Shown: positions 48,015 through 55,941 of the stretch, in pieces
Layout of the letters: each line of letters begins with the position of its first letter
Position numbering within the stretch: the first letter of the stretch is position 1
DNA from: Pseudomonas sp. ADAK18
GTDB lineage: Bacteria > Pseudomonadota > Gammaproteobacteria > Pseudomonadales > Pseudomonadaceae
Direction: 5' to 3'
Length of the DNA: 64,000 nt
Assembly: GCF_012935695.1 (NCBI RefSeq)
Contig: NZ_CP052859.1
Location: 3,637,001-3,701,000 of the forward strand
Made by a program: the position numbers and the translations under genes
Notes under the pieces: model-generated
Database searches by the model: none
Told to the model about the DNA's origin: nothing
The model's input: the letters and a program-made list of their open reading frames with translations, nothing else

Positions 48015-48479
48015 TCATCCGTTACGCAACGCCATCAACTCTTCATACCGCGCCCAGATTTTTTGCGCATAACGAACACGCAATGCGTCACGTTGCGGCC
48101 CTGAGCCGGTGCCCACATTGTAAGAACCCACCGCTGTCCAGTTGTAACCAAACTGCTTGATAAAGCCGGCAAGAATCGATGCCCCCACCGCCACTGACAA
48201 GCAAGGCTCATCCAACAGTCGCTGCTCGGTAACGCCCTCCTTGAGCAGCCGTGGCAGGTGAATGCTGTTGATCTGCATCAGCCCGATATCCCGAGTGCCG
48301 TTATTATTGCTGTAGTTCATGGCGTCGGCTCGATAGCCAGACTCCACGGCCGCTATGGCCTGTAACAGCTCCGGCTCGAGGTCATATCGACTGGCAGCCT
48401 CTGCCCAGCAATAAGCCTTGGCCTCGCTGCCCACGAGCAGGATGATCAGCAGCCATCCTTTGCACCAGGCCCCTCTCAA
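48015..48479 (-). CDS. IagB-like lytic transglycosylase
   Basis: A 154-residue secreted lytic transglycosylase. A signal peptide ([22 protein letters not shown]) is followed by an SLT domain with the catalytic glutamate in IAAVESGY and the [13 protein letters not shown] and VGSYNVGTG motifs. It is close in size and pattern to IagB/IpgF-type enzymes that open peptidoglycan for type III secretion or pili. It starts 1 base after the stop of a HilA-like regulator and is followed by pyrD. A type III role is inferred from the neighbours. Confidence 0.88.
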   Translation of the reverse strand: MRGAWCKGWLLIILLVGSEAKAYCWAEAASRYDLEPELLQAIAAVESGYRADAMNYSNNNGTRDIGLMQINSIHLPRLLKEGVTEQRLLDEPCLSVAVGASILAGFIKQFGYNWTAVGSYNVGTGSGPQRDALRVRYAQKIWARYEELMALRNG

Positions 48480-48480
48480 G

Positions 48481-48888
48481 TCAGGACTCCCACCGGCTCA
48501 CCTGTCCACAGGTCGAACAGACGTGAACCATGGGGGGCACAGGCACGTGATCAGCCGCACTGACCGCTACTACCGGACAGGTAAAGCGGTAGCCCCTGCC
48601 ATAGACGGTCTTGATAAACCCCTTGTCGTCCTCCAGGTGTTTACGCAGTGAATAGATACAGCGCGTCAATGACTCCTCGGTGACTTCGCCAGAGGACCAG
48701 GCCCTTTCCAGCAAATGATCCTTGGTCACCAACACACCGGTCGATGCGAGCAGTAAGCGCAATACCTGCCACTCCTTGGGAGGCAGTTGAATATCCGCAC
48801 ACGCGCCTGTCAGCCTGCCATCGCCATGCAACGTCCAGCGACCGAAGATCACAGGCGCAGGCGCCCAACCCTCAGCTACATCGTCCAT
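48481..48888 (-). CDS. HilA/OmpR-type winged-helix regulator
   Basis: A 135-residue protein almost entirely made of one Trans_reg_C (OmpR/PhoB-like) DNA-binding domain: LPPKEWQVLRLLLASTGVLVTKD, then LTRCIYSLRKHLEDD and FIKTVYGRGYRF. No receiver domain is attached, and the tail has two cysteines (VCSTCGQVS). Stand-alone domains of this sort resemble the N-terminal part of HilA, the activator of Salmonella SPI-1. It sits between an IagB-like gene and an SctC secretin, a grouping seen in SPI-1 type loci. Confidence 0.82.
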   Translation of the reverse strand: MDDVAEGWAPAPVIFGRWTLHGDGRLTGACADIQLPPKEWQVLRLLLASTGVLVTKDHLLERAWSSGEVTEESLTRCIYSLRKHLEDDKGFIKTVYGRGYRFTCPVVAVSAADHVPVPPMVHVCSTCGQVSRWES

Positions 48889-49045
48889 TCAAACCTCGAC
48901 ACTTACCAACCGACATTCAGGGCTCCCTGGTGCTCAACACGGGTCTGCCAGATAGGCGGCAACTATAGAAATCACCTCGCAGCTATGCGGTAGGCAAAAA
49001 CCCATAAACTCGAGATTTACTGGACAGGACGCGTAAGACATTTCG
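48889..49045. other. Gap between the secretin and HilA-like genes
   Basis: 157 bases. It should hold the promoter of the HilA-like/IagB-like pair. I see no clear consensus site. Confidence 0.4.
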
Positions 49046-50536
49046 TCATAGCTCGGCTGAACGAACAAACGCGCGTTTCACACGCTGGTACTGAGATGGC
49101 GCCAAGGGCGGCGGATGCCCTGGCCCGATACTGATGTCCCCTACGGCCCTGGCCTGGATCACAAACAAACGCACACTGTTGGCCATCAGCCCGAATGACG
49201 CGCCACGCGCGGCGCCATTGGCAGCGCGTGGAAAATCACCGACCCACAACCGATTGCCCTGGCTCACACGCACCACGGTATTGATCCCAATATGCCCCAC
49301 CGCTGCCAACGGTGCTTCACCACCGCGCGGCTTGTTCAACTGGCGACCATCCTCGATGGAGAGCTGCATCTCGATTTCATTGGCCTCGGCAAAACGCGGC
49401 AGAACACTGACCTGAGTACCGTAAATAACCGGTTGCCACTCATCACTGTCTGTCCCTGGCCGAGGCAGGTAGAAGGTCTGGTTGTCATGAAAAACCGCCG
49501 GGACATTCTCCTGAGTCAGGATGACGGGCAGCGTCACCACCTTCGCCCGACGCCGTCGCTCCAATGCCGTGACTCGGCTCATGAACGCGTTATCTTCAAG
49601 GGGCGCCAGCGCCCGAGTGGCAAAGGCAGCCGTGCCCTCGGCCTTACCCTCCTTATGCAACTGCATGCCTATTTTCTTGAGCTCATCGCGGTCTACGTCT
49701 ACCAGCCACAACGACACTTCTACTGACCGCTTAGGCACATCCAGCTCTGCCACGAGGTTCTCGATAAAACGCACCTGCTCCGGTTTCCCTTTGATCAACA
49801 GGCTGTTCGTGTCGGGATACGCCATCACCGAGATGTTCTTATCAGCCAGCAGCCCTGACCGGGACGGGGAGGTATTCTTCTGTTCGGCGGCCAAGAGCTT
49901 TTCGATCATCGAGGCCATGCCCGGTACGCTGACCTGCTCGTCCCCCATGGCGTACTGACGATCAGCGACATGTGTGTTGAGCACCTGCACCACCCCGATT
50001 TTCTGTGCGCCCGTGCGCAACTCTTCACGCCGCCGATCCATGAGCTGGGCCAGACGCAGCACCTGATCGACATAGTTCGCCGGTCCCGAAACAGAAAACA
50101 TTCGCGCCCCGCCCTCGCGCAGGGGATAGCGCGCTTCGCTGAGCCCCGAGCGCCGCATAAATCCGCGCAGCCTGTCGACCGATATATGACGCAACGCAAC
50201 CACCGAGCTTTTCGCCTCACTGGCGTCATAGAGGTAGAGCACTTGCCCGTCGCTGTACCAGATCAAGCCTTGCTGGACAGCCGTATCCTCCAGGGTCCGT
50301 TGTGCCGAGCTGAAATCGAACGCCCCGGTGATGTGCTTGCGGGCAACAGCCGGGCTGACAACGATGGGCTGACCCAAGGGCACCGACAACGCGGTAAAGA
50401 ACGTGTGCAGGTTTTCATCCCGAGCCTGATAAGCCTCGCCGACGACCGGTGCGCTGCCCAGCATCAGCAGCCAACAAAGCCACCGGCGTCGCAAGAACAC
50501 ATGGCAGTAAATCGCTGCGAATTGATCAACGTACAC
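49046..50536 (-). CDS. sctC: Type III secretion outer-membrane secretin SctC (InvG/YscC family)
   Basis: A 496-residue secretin. A signal-peptide-like segment (FLRRRWLCWLLMLGSAPVVG) is followed by N-terminal ring domains (LHTFFTALSVPLGQPIVVSP; MFSVSGPANYVDQVLRLAQL; VMAYPDTNSLLIKGKPEQVR) and the beta-barrel secretin domain (about 300-470), ending GLMANSVRLFVIQAR. The arrangement is that of T3SS, not T2SS or pilus secretins. The start is taken as GTG 50536; GTG 50500 would give a more normal signal peptide. No sctJ, N, R-V or needle genes are present within the window. Confidence 0.85.
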   Translation of the reverse strand: MYVDQFAAIYCHVFLRRRWLCWLLMLGSAPVVGEAYQARDENLHTFFTALSVPLGQPIVVSPAVARKHITGAFDFSSAQRTLEDTAVQQGLIWYSDGQVLYLYDASEAKSSVVALRHISVDRLRGFMRRSGLSEARYPLREGGARMFSVSGPANYVDQVLRLAQLMDRRREELRTGAQKIGVVQVLNTHVADRQYAMGDEQVSVPGMASMIEKLLAAEQKNTSPSRSGLLADKNISVMAYPDTNSLLIKGKPEQVRFIENLVAELDVPKRSVEVSLWLVDVDRDELKKIGMQLHKEGKAEGTAAFATRALAPLEDNAFMSRVTALERRRRAKVVTLPVILTQENVPAVFHDNQTFYLPRPGTDSDEWQPVIYGTQVSVLPRFAEANEIEMQLSIEDGRQLNKPRGGEAPLAAVGHIGINTVVRVSQGNRLWVGDFPRAANGAARGASFGLMANSVRLFVIQARAVGDISIGPGHPPPLAPSQYQRVKRAFVRSAEL

Positions 50537-50641
50537 GGTGGGTTTTCCTGCGTGGCCTGGAATGAAGGAGCGGGCATAGTGGGAGCCACCGTGCTTTCAA
50601 TCTTGATCAAAAGCTGACGCCGCTCCGAGCCCTCGCCCCCG

Positions 50642-50657
50642 TGGCATGTGCCTTGCT
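50642..50657 (+). promoter_or_regulatory. Sigma-54 promoter of nasST
   Basis: TGGCAT-GTGCC-TTGCT matches the -24/-12 consensus TGGCAC-N5-TTGCW with the invariant GG and GC ten bases apart. Transcription should start near 50668, just before the first ANTAR hairpin. Confidence 0.85.
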
Positions 50658-50673
50658 TTGACTTGTTTATCGC

Positions 50674-50765
50674 AGCCCCCCAACGACGGAGCGGGCTCAA
50701 GGACAAAGGCGTCGTTACCCTCCGGTGGCTTGCACAGCCACCCGAAGGAACGACGCCTTTTTTTC
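50674..50765 (+). promoter_or_regulatory. ANTAR-type antitermination leader before nasS
   Basis: Hairpin P1 (50674-50697): AGCCC/GGGCT outer stem, small internal loop, CC/GG, hexaloop AACGAC. Hairpin P2 (about 50699-50716): GAC/GTC stem extended by A-T pairs, hexaloop AAAGGC. Both loops have A at 1 and G at 4. P2 overlaps the 5' arm of an intrinsic terminator (GGCGTCGTT 50708-50716 with AACGACGCC 50749-50757, then a T run), so the two structures exclude each other. Confidence 0.82.
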
Positions 50766-50783
50766 TGAATAAGGTAGGCGTTG

Positions 50784-52010
50784 ATGAGTGATTCGGTGGG
50801 CAATAGCCAGGCGAGCAACCCCCTGGCCTGGGTCAACGGCAGTGATGCCCCGGAAAAGAGCAGCCTCGACCTCGGCTTCATGGCCTTGAGCGACTGCGCC
50901 TCGGTGGTGGTCGCCGCCACTCAGGGCTTCGCCCAGCCCTACGGCCTGACCCTGAACCTCAAGCGCCAATCGTCGTGGGCTAATCTGCGGGACAAGCTGG
51001 TCAGCGGCGAACTGGATGCCGCCCACAGCCTGTATGGGCTGATCTACGCCGTGCACCTTGGAATTGGCGGTATCGCCCCCACTGACATGGCGGTACTGAT
51101 GGGCCTGAACCAGAATGGCCAAAGCATCAACCTGTCTCACGGCCTGCAGCAGCAAGGGGTGACCAGTCCTGAGGCACTGAAGCGCCACGTGCACCAAAGC
51201 CGAACAAAACTCACCTTCGCCCAGACCTTTCCCACAGGCACTCACGCCATGTGGTTGTATTACTGGCTGGCCAGCCAAGGCATCCATCCGTTGCAGGATG
51301 TTGAGAGTGTGGTGGTGCCACCACCGCAAATGGTCGCGCACCTGCAAGCCGGGAGAATTGATGGTTTTTGCGTCGGCGAGCCGTGGTGTGCCAGTGCAGT
51401 GAAGCAAAACCAGGGCTTCACCCTGGCCACCACCCAGACCATCTGGCCGAATCATCCGGAAAAAGTCCTCGGCTGCACCCAAGCCTTTGTCGAGCAATAC
51501 CCCAACACCGCCCGTGTGTTGGTGATGGCGATTCTGGAGGCCAGTCGCTTTATTGATGAAAGCCCTGAAAATCGCCGCTCCACCGCGCAATTGCTTAGCG
51601 CCTGGGACTACCTGGATGCCCCCCTCGATTGCATTGAACCGCGCCTGCTGGGCGACTATGACGATGGCCTGGGCAACCACTGGCAAGACCCCCACGCCCT
51701 GCGCTTTCACGGTGGTGGCAAGGTCAACCTGCCTTATCTGTCCGACGGCATATGGTTCATGACCCAGTTCCGCCGCTGGGGCTTGTTGCGCGAAGACCCG
51801 GACTACCTCGCCGTCGCCCGTCAGGTCCAGCAACTGGAGATCTATCGCCAGGCGGCGACTGCCGTGGGCGTCGCCGCGTGGGGTGAAGAAATGCGCAGCA
51901 GCCAGCTGATCGATGGCAAGGTCTGGGACGGTTCGGACCCGGTCGGCTATGCCCGCAGCTTCCGTCTGCATGACATGGCCGACACTGCCGCCCAACTCGC
52001 TCGGCGCTGA
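50784..52010 (+). CDS. nasS: Nitrate sensor protein NasS (NrtA/CmpA-like)
   Basis: A 408-residue homologue of the nitrate-binding proteins NrtA/CmpA, but with no signal peptide, so it stays in the cytoplasm. In studied relatives NasS holds NasT inactive until nitrate or nitrite binds. Typical segments are LDLGFMALSDCASVVVAATQGF, KLVSGELDAAHSLYGLIYAVHLG and the central GRIDGFCVGEPWCASAV. The ATG at 50784 has AAGGTAGG upstream; a TTG one codon earlier is in frame. nasT follows after 15 bases. The leader indicates autogenous control. Confidence 0.93.
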   Translation: MSDSVGNSQASNPLAWVNGSDAPEKSSLDLGFMALSDCASVVVAATQGFAQPYGLTLNLKRQSSWANLRDKLVSGELDAAHSLYGLIYAVHLGIGGIAPTDMAVLMGLNQNGQSINLSHGLQQQGVTSPEALKRHVHQSRTKLTFAQTFPTGTHAMWLYYWLASQGIHPLQDVESVVVPPPQMVAHLQAGRIDGFCVGEPWCASAVKQNQGFTLATTQTIWPNHPEKVLGCTQAFVEQYPNTARVLVMAILEASRFIDESPENRRSTAQLLSAWDYLDAPLDCIEPRLLGDYDDGLGNHWQDPHALRFHGGGKVNLPYLSDGIWFMTQFRRWGLLREDPDYLAVARQVQQLEIYRQAATAVGVAAWGEEMRSSQLIDGKVWDGSDPVGYARSFRLHDMADTAAQLARR

Positions 52011-52025
52011 CAGGAGGCTGACCTT

Positions 52026-52601
52026 ATGTTGCGAATCCTGCTGATCAACGACACCCCGCGCAAAGTCGGGCGCCTCAAGGCCGCGCTGACCGAGGCCGGG
52101 TTTGAGGTCATCGACGAATCCGGATTGACTATCGACCTGCCCGCACGGGTCGAAACAGTGCGCCCGGACGTGATCCTGATTGATACCGAGTCACCGGGCC
52201 GCGATGTCATGGAGCAAGTGGTGCTGGTCAGCCGCGACCAGCCACGGCCCATTGTGATGTTTACCGACGAGCACGATCCGGTGGTGATGCGCCAGGCAAT
52301 CAAGTCTGGGGTCAGTGCCTATATTGTCGAAGGCATCCAGGCCCAGCGCCTGCAACCGATCCTCGACGTAGCCATGGCCCGCTTCGAAAGCGACCAGGCC
52401 CTACGCGCGCAGTTGCAGGCCCGGGACCAGCAGTTAGCGGAGCGTAAACGCATCGAACTGGCCAAAGGCCTATTGATGAAAATGAAGGACTGCAATGAGG
52501 AAGAGGCCTACACCCTGATGCGCCGCCAGGCCATGAGCCGGCAGCAGAAGCTGATCCAGGTGGCAGAGCAGATTATTGCCATGAGCGAGTTGCTGGGCTG
52601 A
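52026..52601 (+). CDS. nasT: Nitrate response antiterminator NasT (ANTAR domain)
   Basis: A 191-residue regulator with an N-terminal receiver-like domain (LRILLINDTPRKVGRLKAAL; VILIDTESPGRD) and a C-terminal ANTAR RNA-binding domain (ERKRIELAKGLLMKMKDCNEEEAYTLMRRQAM). ANTAR proteins bind paired hexaloop hairpins and prevent terminator formation. Three matching leaders occur in this window (before nasS, the nitrate transporter and nirB). NasS, its partner, is directly upstream in the same transcript. Confidence 0.95.
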   Translation: MLRILLINDTPRKVGRLKAALTEAGFEVIDESGLTIDLPARVETVRPDVILIDTESPGRDVMEQVVLVSRDQPRPIVMFTDEHDPVVMRQAIKSGVSAYIVEGIQAQRLQPILDVAMARFESDQALRAQLQARDQQLAERKRIELAKGLLMKMKDCNEEEAYTLMRRQAMSRQQKLIQVAEQIIAMSELLG

Positions 52602-52608
52602 AAAGCCC

Positions 52609-52712
52609 GTGTAGCCGCTGCCGAGGTACGAAGCTGCGATGCGTATCCGCAGGACCGCCTCTGGGGCCGCTACGCAACCCATCGCAGCCTCGTACCTCGG
52701 CAGCGGCTACAC
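52609..52712. repeat. Inverted repeat element between nasT and the nitrate transporter promoter
   Basis: 33-base arms (GTGTAGCCGCTGCCGAGGTA... and complement) differ at one position. The right arm ends 7 bases before the sigma-54 -24 element. It starts 7 bases after the nasT stop and could terminate or stabilise the nasST mRNA. Confidence 0.9.
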
Positions 52713-52719
52713 CCGATAT

Positions 52720-52735
52720 TGGCGCAGGTCTTGCT
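52720..52735 (+). promoter_or_regulatory. Sigma-54 promoter of the nitrate transporter
   Basis: TGGCGC-AGGTC-TTGCT matches the -24/-12 consensus. Transcription should start near 52746, directly before hairpin P1 of the leader. Confidence 0.82.
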
Positions 52736-52749
52736 ACACAATCACCACA

Positions 52750-52838
52750 GGTAGCCAACGGCGGTTGCCCCTCCACGACAAAGACGTCGCACACCCGGTT
52801 TGCTCTCGCGAACCCGGTGGCGGCGTTTTTTCGTTTTG
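52750..52838 (+). promoter_or_regulatory. ANTAR-type antitermination leader before the nitrate transporter
   Basis: P1 (52750-52769) is a 7-bp stem with hexaloop AACGGC. P2 (52776-52789) is CGAC/GTCG with hexaloop AAAGAC. Both loops have A at 1 and G at 4. The 3' arm of P2 (GTCG) is reused by the terminator stem starting ACGTCGC at 52784, which pairs with GCGGCGT and ends in six T near 52838. Confidence 0.87.
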
Positions 52839-52929
52839 GCCCCATAGCCCGGGCCGGTGGGGCGGCTTTAGTCAGCCGTTCCATCACAAGGCCTTCTTAA
52901 CAAGCCCCCTTTTACCGCTGAGGTGCGTG

Positions 52930-54141
52930 ATGAAATCAAGCTTCTGGAAATCCGGCCACACACCGACTTTGTTTGCCGCGTTCCTGTATTTCGACCTGAG
53001 CTTCATGGTCTGGTACCTGCTCGGCCCACTGGCGATACAGATCGCCGCCGACTTGCACCTGACCACCCAGCAGCGTGGCCTGGTGGTGGCAACGCCGATC
53101 CTCGCGGGCGCCGTCCTGCGGTTTCTGATGGGCATGCTGGCAGACAAGCTGTCACCCAAGACCGCCGGACTGATTGGCCAGGTCATTGTCATCGTGGCCT
53201 TGTTCGTCGCCTGGAAATTGGGCATTCACAGTTATGAACAAGCGTTGCTATTGGGGATGTTCCTCGGCATGGCCGGCGCTTCCTTTGCCGTTGCCCTGCC
53301 CCTGGCGTCCCAGTGGTACCCCGCCGAGCATCAGGGCAAGGCCATGGGCATTGCCGGTGCCGGCAACTCCGGGACGGTGTTTGCAGCCCTGCTGGCGCCG
53401 GTGCTGGCGGCCGCGTTTGGCTGGAGCAATGTGTTCGGCTTCGCCCTGATTCCGCTGATCCTGACCCTGATCGTCTTCGCCTGGCTGGCCCGCAACGCCC
53501 CCGAGCGGCCAAAAGCCAAGTCCATGGCCGACTACTTCAAGGCCCTCGGCGACCGCGACAGTTGGTGGTTCATGTTTTTCTACAGTGTGACCTTCGGCGG
53601 GTTCATCGGCCTGGCCAGCGCCCTGCCCGGCTACTTCAACGACCAGTACGGCTTGAGCCCGGTTACCGCCGGTTACTACACCGCCGCCTGCGTGTTTGGT
53701 GGCAGCCTGATGCGACCTCTGGGCGGCGCGCTGGCCGATCGGTTCGGTGGGATCCGCACCTTGCTGGGCATGTACAGCGTGGCGGCAATCTGTATTGCGG
53801 CAGTGGGTTTCAACCTGCCGAGCTCCTACGCTGCCCTCGCCCTTTTCGTCTGCACCATGCTGGGCCTGGGTGCCGGTAACGGTGCAGTGTTCCAACTGGT
53901 GCCCCAGCGCTTTCGCCGAGAGATCGGCGTAATGACCGGCCTGATCGGCATGGCGGGCGGCATCGGCGGCTTCGCCCTGGCGGCGGGCATGGGCGCGATC
54001 AAGCAAAGCACTGGCAGCTATCAGCTCGCACTCTGGTTGTTCGCCAGCCTCGGTGTACTGGCCTGGTTCGGCTTGCATGGGGTCAAGCGTCGCTGGAGAA
54101 CCACCTGGGGCTCGGCGGCCGTCACCGCTGCGCGGGTCTGA
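52930..54141 (+). CDS. nasA: Nitrate/nitrite transporter (MFS, NarK/NasA family)
   Basis: A 403-residue inner-membrane transporter with 12 predicted helices that imports nitrate. Family signatures are the N-terminal FLYFDLSFMVWYLLGPLA, the nitrate signature-like GMAGASFAVALPLASQWYP with GIAGAGNSGTVFAALLAPVL, and GNGAVFQLVPQRFRRE with GMAGGIGGFALAAGMG. The ATG at 52930, with GAGGTG before it, starts at the conserved N-terminus; a longer frame would run through the RNA leader. The symbol follows P. aeruginosa usage. Its stop overlaps the next start (TGATG). Confidence 0.95.
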   Translation: MKSSFWKSGHTPTLFAAFLYFDLSFMVWYLLGPLAIQIAADLHLTTQQRGLVVATPILAGAVLRFLMGMLADKLSPKTAGLIGQVIVIVALFVAWKLGIHSYEQALLLGMFLGMAGASFAVALPLASQWYPAEHQGKAMGIAGAGNSGTVFAALLAPVLAAAFGWSNVFGFALIPLILTLIVFAWLARNAPERPKAKSMADYFKALGDRDSWWFMFFYSVTFGGFIGLASALPGYFNDQYGLSPVTAGYYTAACVFGGSLMRPLGGALADRFGGIRTLLGMYSVAAICIAAVGFNLPSSYAALALFVCTMLGLGAGNGAVFQLVPQRFRREIGVMTGLIGMAGGIGGFALAAGMGAIKQSTGSYQLALWLFASLGVLAWFGLHGVKRRWRTTWGSAAVTAARV

Positions 54142-55811
54142 TGAGCCTGCAACTAAGCGTCGCTCTGGCCAGTGCCACCGGCCCACGGGCGGAAAACCAG
54201 GACGCCTTGCGCCTGGTTACCCCCGCCCCTGAGTTGGCCGCGAGTAAAGGCTATTTGTGTGCGATCGCCGATGGCGTCAGCCAATGCGCCGATGGTGGCC
54301 TCGCCGCCCGCTCAACCCTGCAAGCCCTGGCGCTGGACTACTATGCCACGCCGCAAACCTGGGGCGTGGCCCAAGCCCTGGACCGCTTGCTGCTGGCACA
54401 GAATCGCTGGCTGCAGGCCAACGGGGGCGGCCTGCCGTTGCTCACCACCCTCAGTGCCCTGGTGTTTCGCGGGCAGCGCTTCACCCTGGCGCATGTCGGC
54501 GACTGCCGTGTCTACCGCTGGCTGGACGGCGATTTGCAGCGCATCAGCGAAGAACATGTCTGGGAACAACCGGGCATGCAGCATGTGCTCAAGCGTGCCC
54601 TGGGCCTGGATCAGCATCTGGTGGTGGATTTTCTCGACGGTGAGTTACGTGAGGGTGAGTACTTTTTGCTGCTCAGCGACGGTGTCTGGGCGACGCTGGG
54701 GGATCACAGTATCAGCGCCATCCTGCGGGAACAGGCGGACCTGGACCTCGCCGTGAACACCCTGGTCAGCGCTGCGCATCTGGCGGGAAGCCAAGACAAT
54801 GCCAGCGCCCTGCTGGTGCGTATCGACCAACTGGGCGCTGCCACCCTCGGCGATGCTCTGGTGCAGCTGCGTCAATGGCCCTTGCCGCCTGCCTTGAAGG
54901 CCGGGCAGCGCTTTGAGGGCTGGCAGGTGGAAGCCGTGCTGGGGCAAAGTCGACAGTCCCTGCTCTACCGGGTGCGTGACGCCCAGCAACAGCCCTGGCT
55001 GTTGAAAACCTTGCCGGCCAGCCACGACGAGGACACCCCGGCCGCACAAGCCTTGCTGTCAGAGGAATGGTTTCTGCGCCGGGTCGCCGGGCGAGCATTT
55101 CCTGAAGTCCACCCGGCCAGCGGCCGCCAGCATTTGTACTACGTGATGCGCGAATATGCTGGCCAGACCCTGGCCGAGCTGTTCAAGCAACAAGGCCCAT
55201 TGCCCCTGGCGCAATGGCAATTCCTCGCTGAACGCTTGCTGCGTGCGGTGGGGTTGTTGCACCGTCGGCAAATCCTGCACCGCGACATCAAGCCAGAGAA
55301 CCTGCTGCTGGGAGACGATGGTGAACTGCGGGTCCTGGATTTCGGCCTGGCCTACTGCCCGGGACTTTCCGAAGACCGCGCCCACCTGTTGCCAGGCACT
55401 CCGAGTTTCATCGCCCCCGAGGCCTTCAATGGAGAACCTCCTACACCGCAGCAGGATCTTTACAGCATCGGCGTGACTTTGTATTACCTGCTGACCGGGC
55501 ATTATCCCTACGGCGAAATCGAGGCATTCCAACGGCCCAAGTTCGCTCTGCCTATCAGTGCCAGTCGGTATCGGCCTGACTTGCCCGACTGGCTGCAACA
55601 GAGCCTGGAGCGAGCGGTGGCCGCCCAGCCTGAACATCGTTATGAAACTGCCGAGGAATGGCTGCTGGTACTGGAACAGGCCGAGCGCCGGGAGTTGAGC
55701 CTGCATCCCAGACCGTTGCTGGAGCGAGAACCGCTCAAGGTCTGGCAGACCCTGGCAGTGGCATCGTTATTGATCAATCTGGTGCTGCTGTACTGGTTGT
55801 TGCACCGCTAA
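54141..55811 (+). CDS. Fused PP2C phosphatase and Ser/Thr protein kinase with C-terminal membrane helix
   Basis: A 556-residue signalling protein. Residues about 1-235 form a PP2C phosphatase (ENQDA, IADGVS, VGDCRVYR, LLSDGVW, SQDNAS, all metal-ligand aspartates present). Residues about 255-515 form a Hanks-type kinase (HRDIKPENLL, LDFGLA, GTPSFIAPEAF). The glycine loop is degenerate (LGQSRQSLLYRV), but the lysine in WLLKTL is kept. A hydrophobic helix near the C-terminus (LAVASLLINLVLLYWLL) anchors it. It overlaps the transporter gene by one base, so the two are coupled. A role in controlling nitrate uptake is suggested by position only. Confidence 0.9.
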   Translation: MSLQLSVALASATGPRAENQDALRLVTPAPELAASKGYLCAIADGVSQCADGGLAARSTLQALALDYYATPQTWGVAQALDRLLLAQNRWLQANGGGLPLLTTLSALVFRGQRFTLAHVGDCRVYRWLDGDLQRISEEHVWEQPGMQHVLKRALGLDQHLVVDFLDGELREGEYFLLLSDGVWATLGDHSISAILREQADLDLAVNTLVSAAHLAGSQDNASALLVRIDQLGAATLGDALVQLRQWPLPPALKAGQRFEGWQVEAVLGQSRQSLLYRVRDAQQQPWLLKTLPASHDEDTPAAQALLSEEWFLRRVAGRAFPEVHPASGRQHLYYVMREYAGQTLAELFKQQGPLPLAQWQFLAERLLRAVGLLHRRQILHRDIKPENLLLGDDGELRVLDFGLAYCPGLSEDRAHLLPGTPSFIAPEAFNGEPPTPQQDLYSIGVTLYYLLTGHYPYGEIEAFQRPKFALPISASRYRPDLPDWLQQSLERAVAAQPEHRYETAEEWLLVLEQAERRELSLHPRPLLEREPLKVWQTLAVASLLINLVLLYWLLHR

Positions 55812-55817
55812 GGGGCA
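55801..55817. promoter_or_regulatory. Candidate NtrC site upstream of nirB
   Basis: TGCACC-GCTAA-GGGGCA matches the NtrC dyad TGCACC-N5-GGTGCA at 11 of 12 positions. It straddles the stop codon of the kinase gene, about 90 bases before the expected nirB transcription start. Confidence 0.55.
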
Positions 55818-55870
55818 AAATTTCCCGAACGTTCCGCCACATCGCCAACAAACCTGGGCATCACCTCACT

Positions 55871-55886
55871 TGGCACAACCACTGCA
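55871..55886 (+). promoter_or_regulatory. Sigma-54 promoter of the nirBD operon
   Basis: TGGCAC-AACCA-CTGCA fits the -24/-12 consensus with correct GG-N10-GC spacing. Expected start of transcription is near 55898. Confidence 0.87.
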
Positions 55887-55941
55887 TTAGTTCTTCTATC
55901 AACACACATATAGCCGCGCCTTCAACGTCGAAGGTCGAGCT

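Noticed and set aside
49046..50536. Secretin considered as a type II or type IV pilus secretin
   Set aside because: The length, N-domain pattern and neighbours (IagB-like and HilA-like genes) fit the type III SctC group better.
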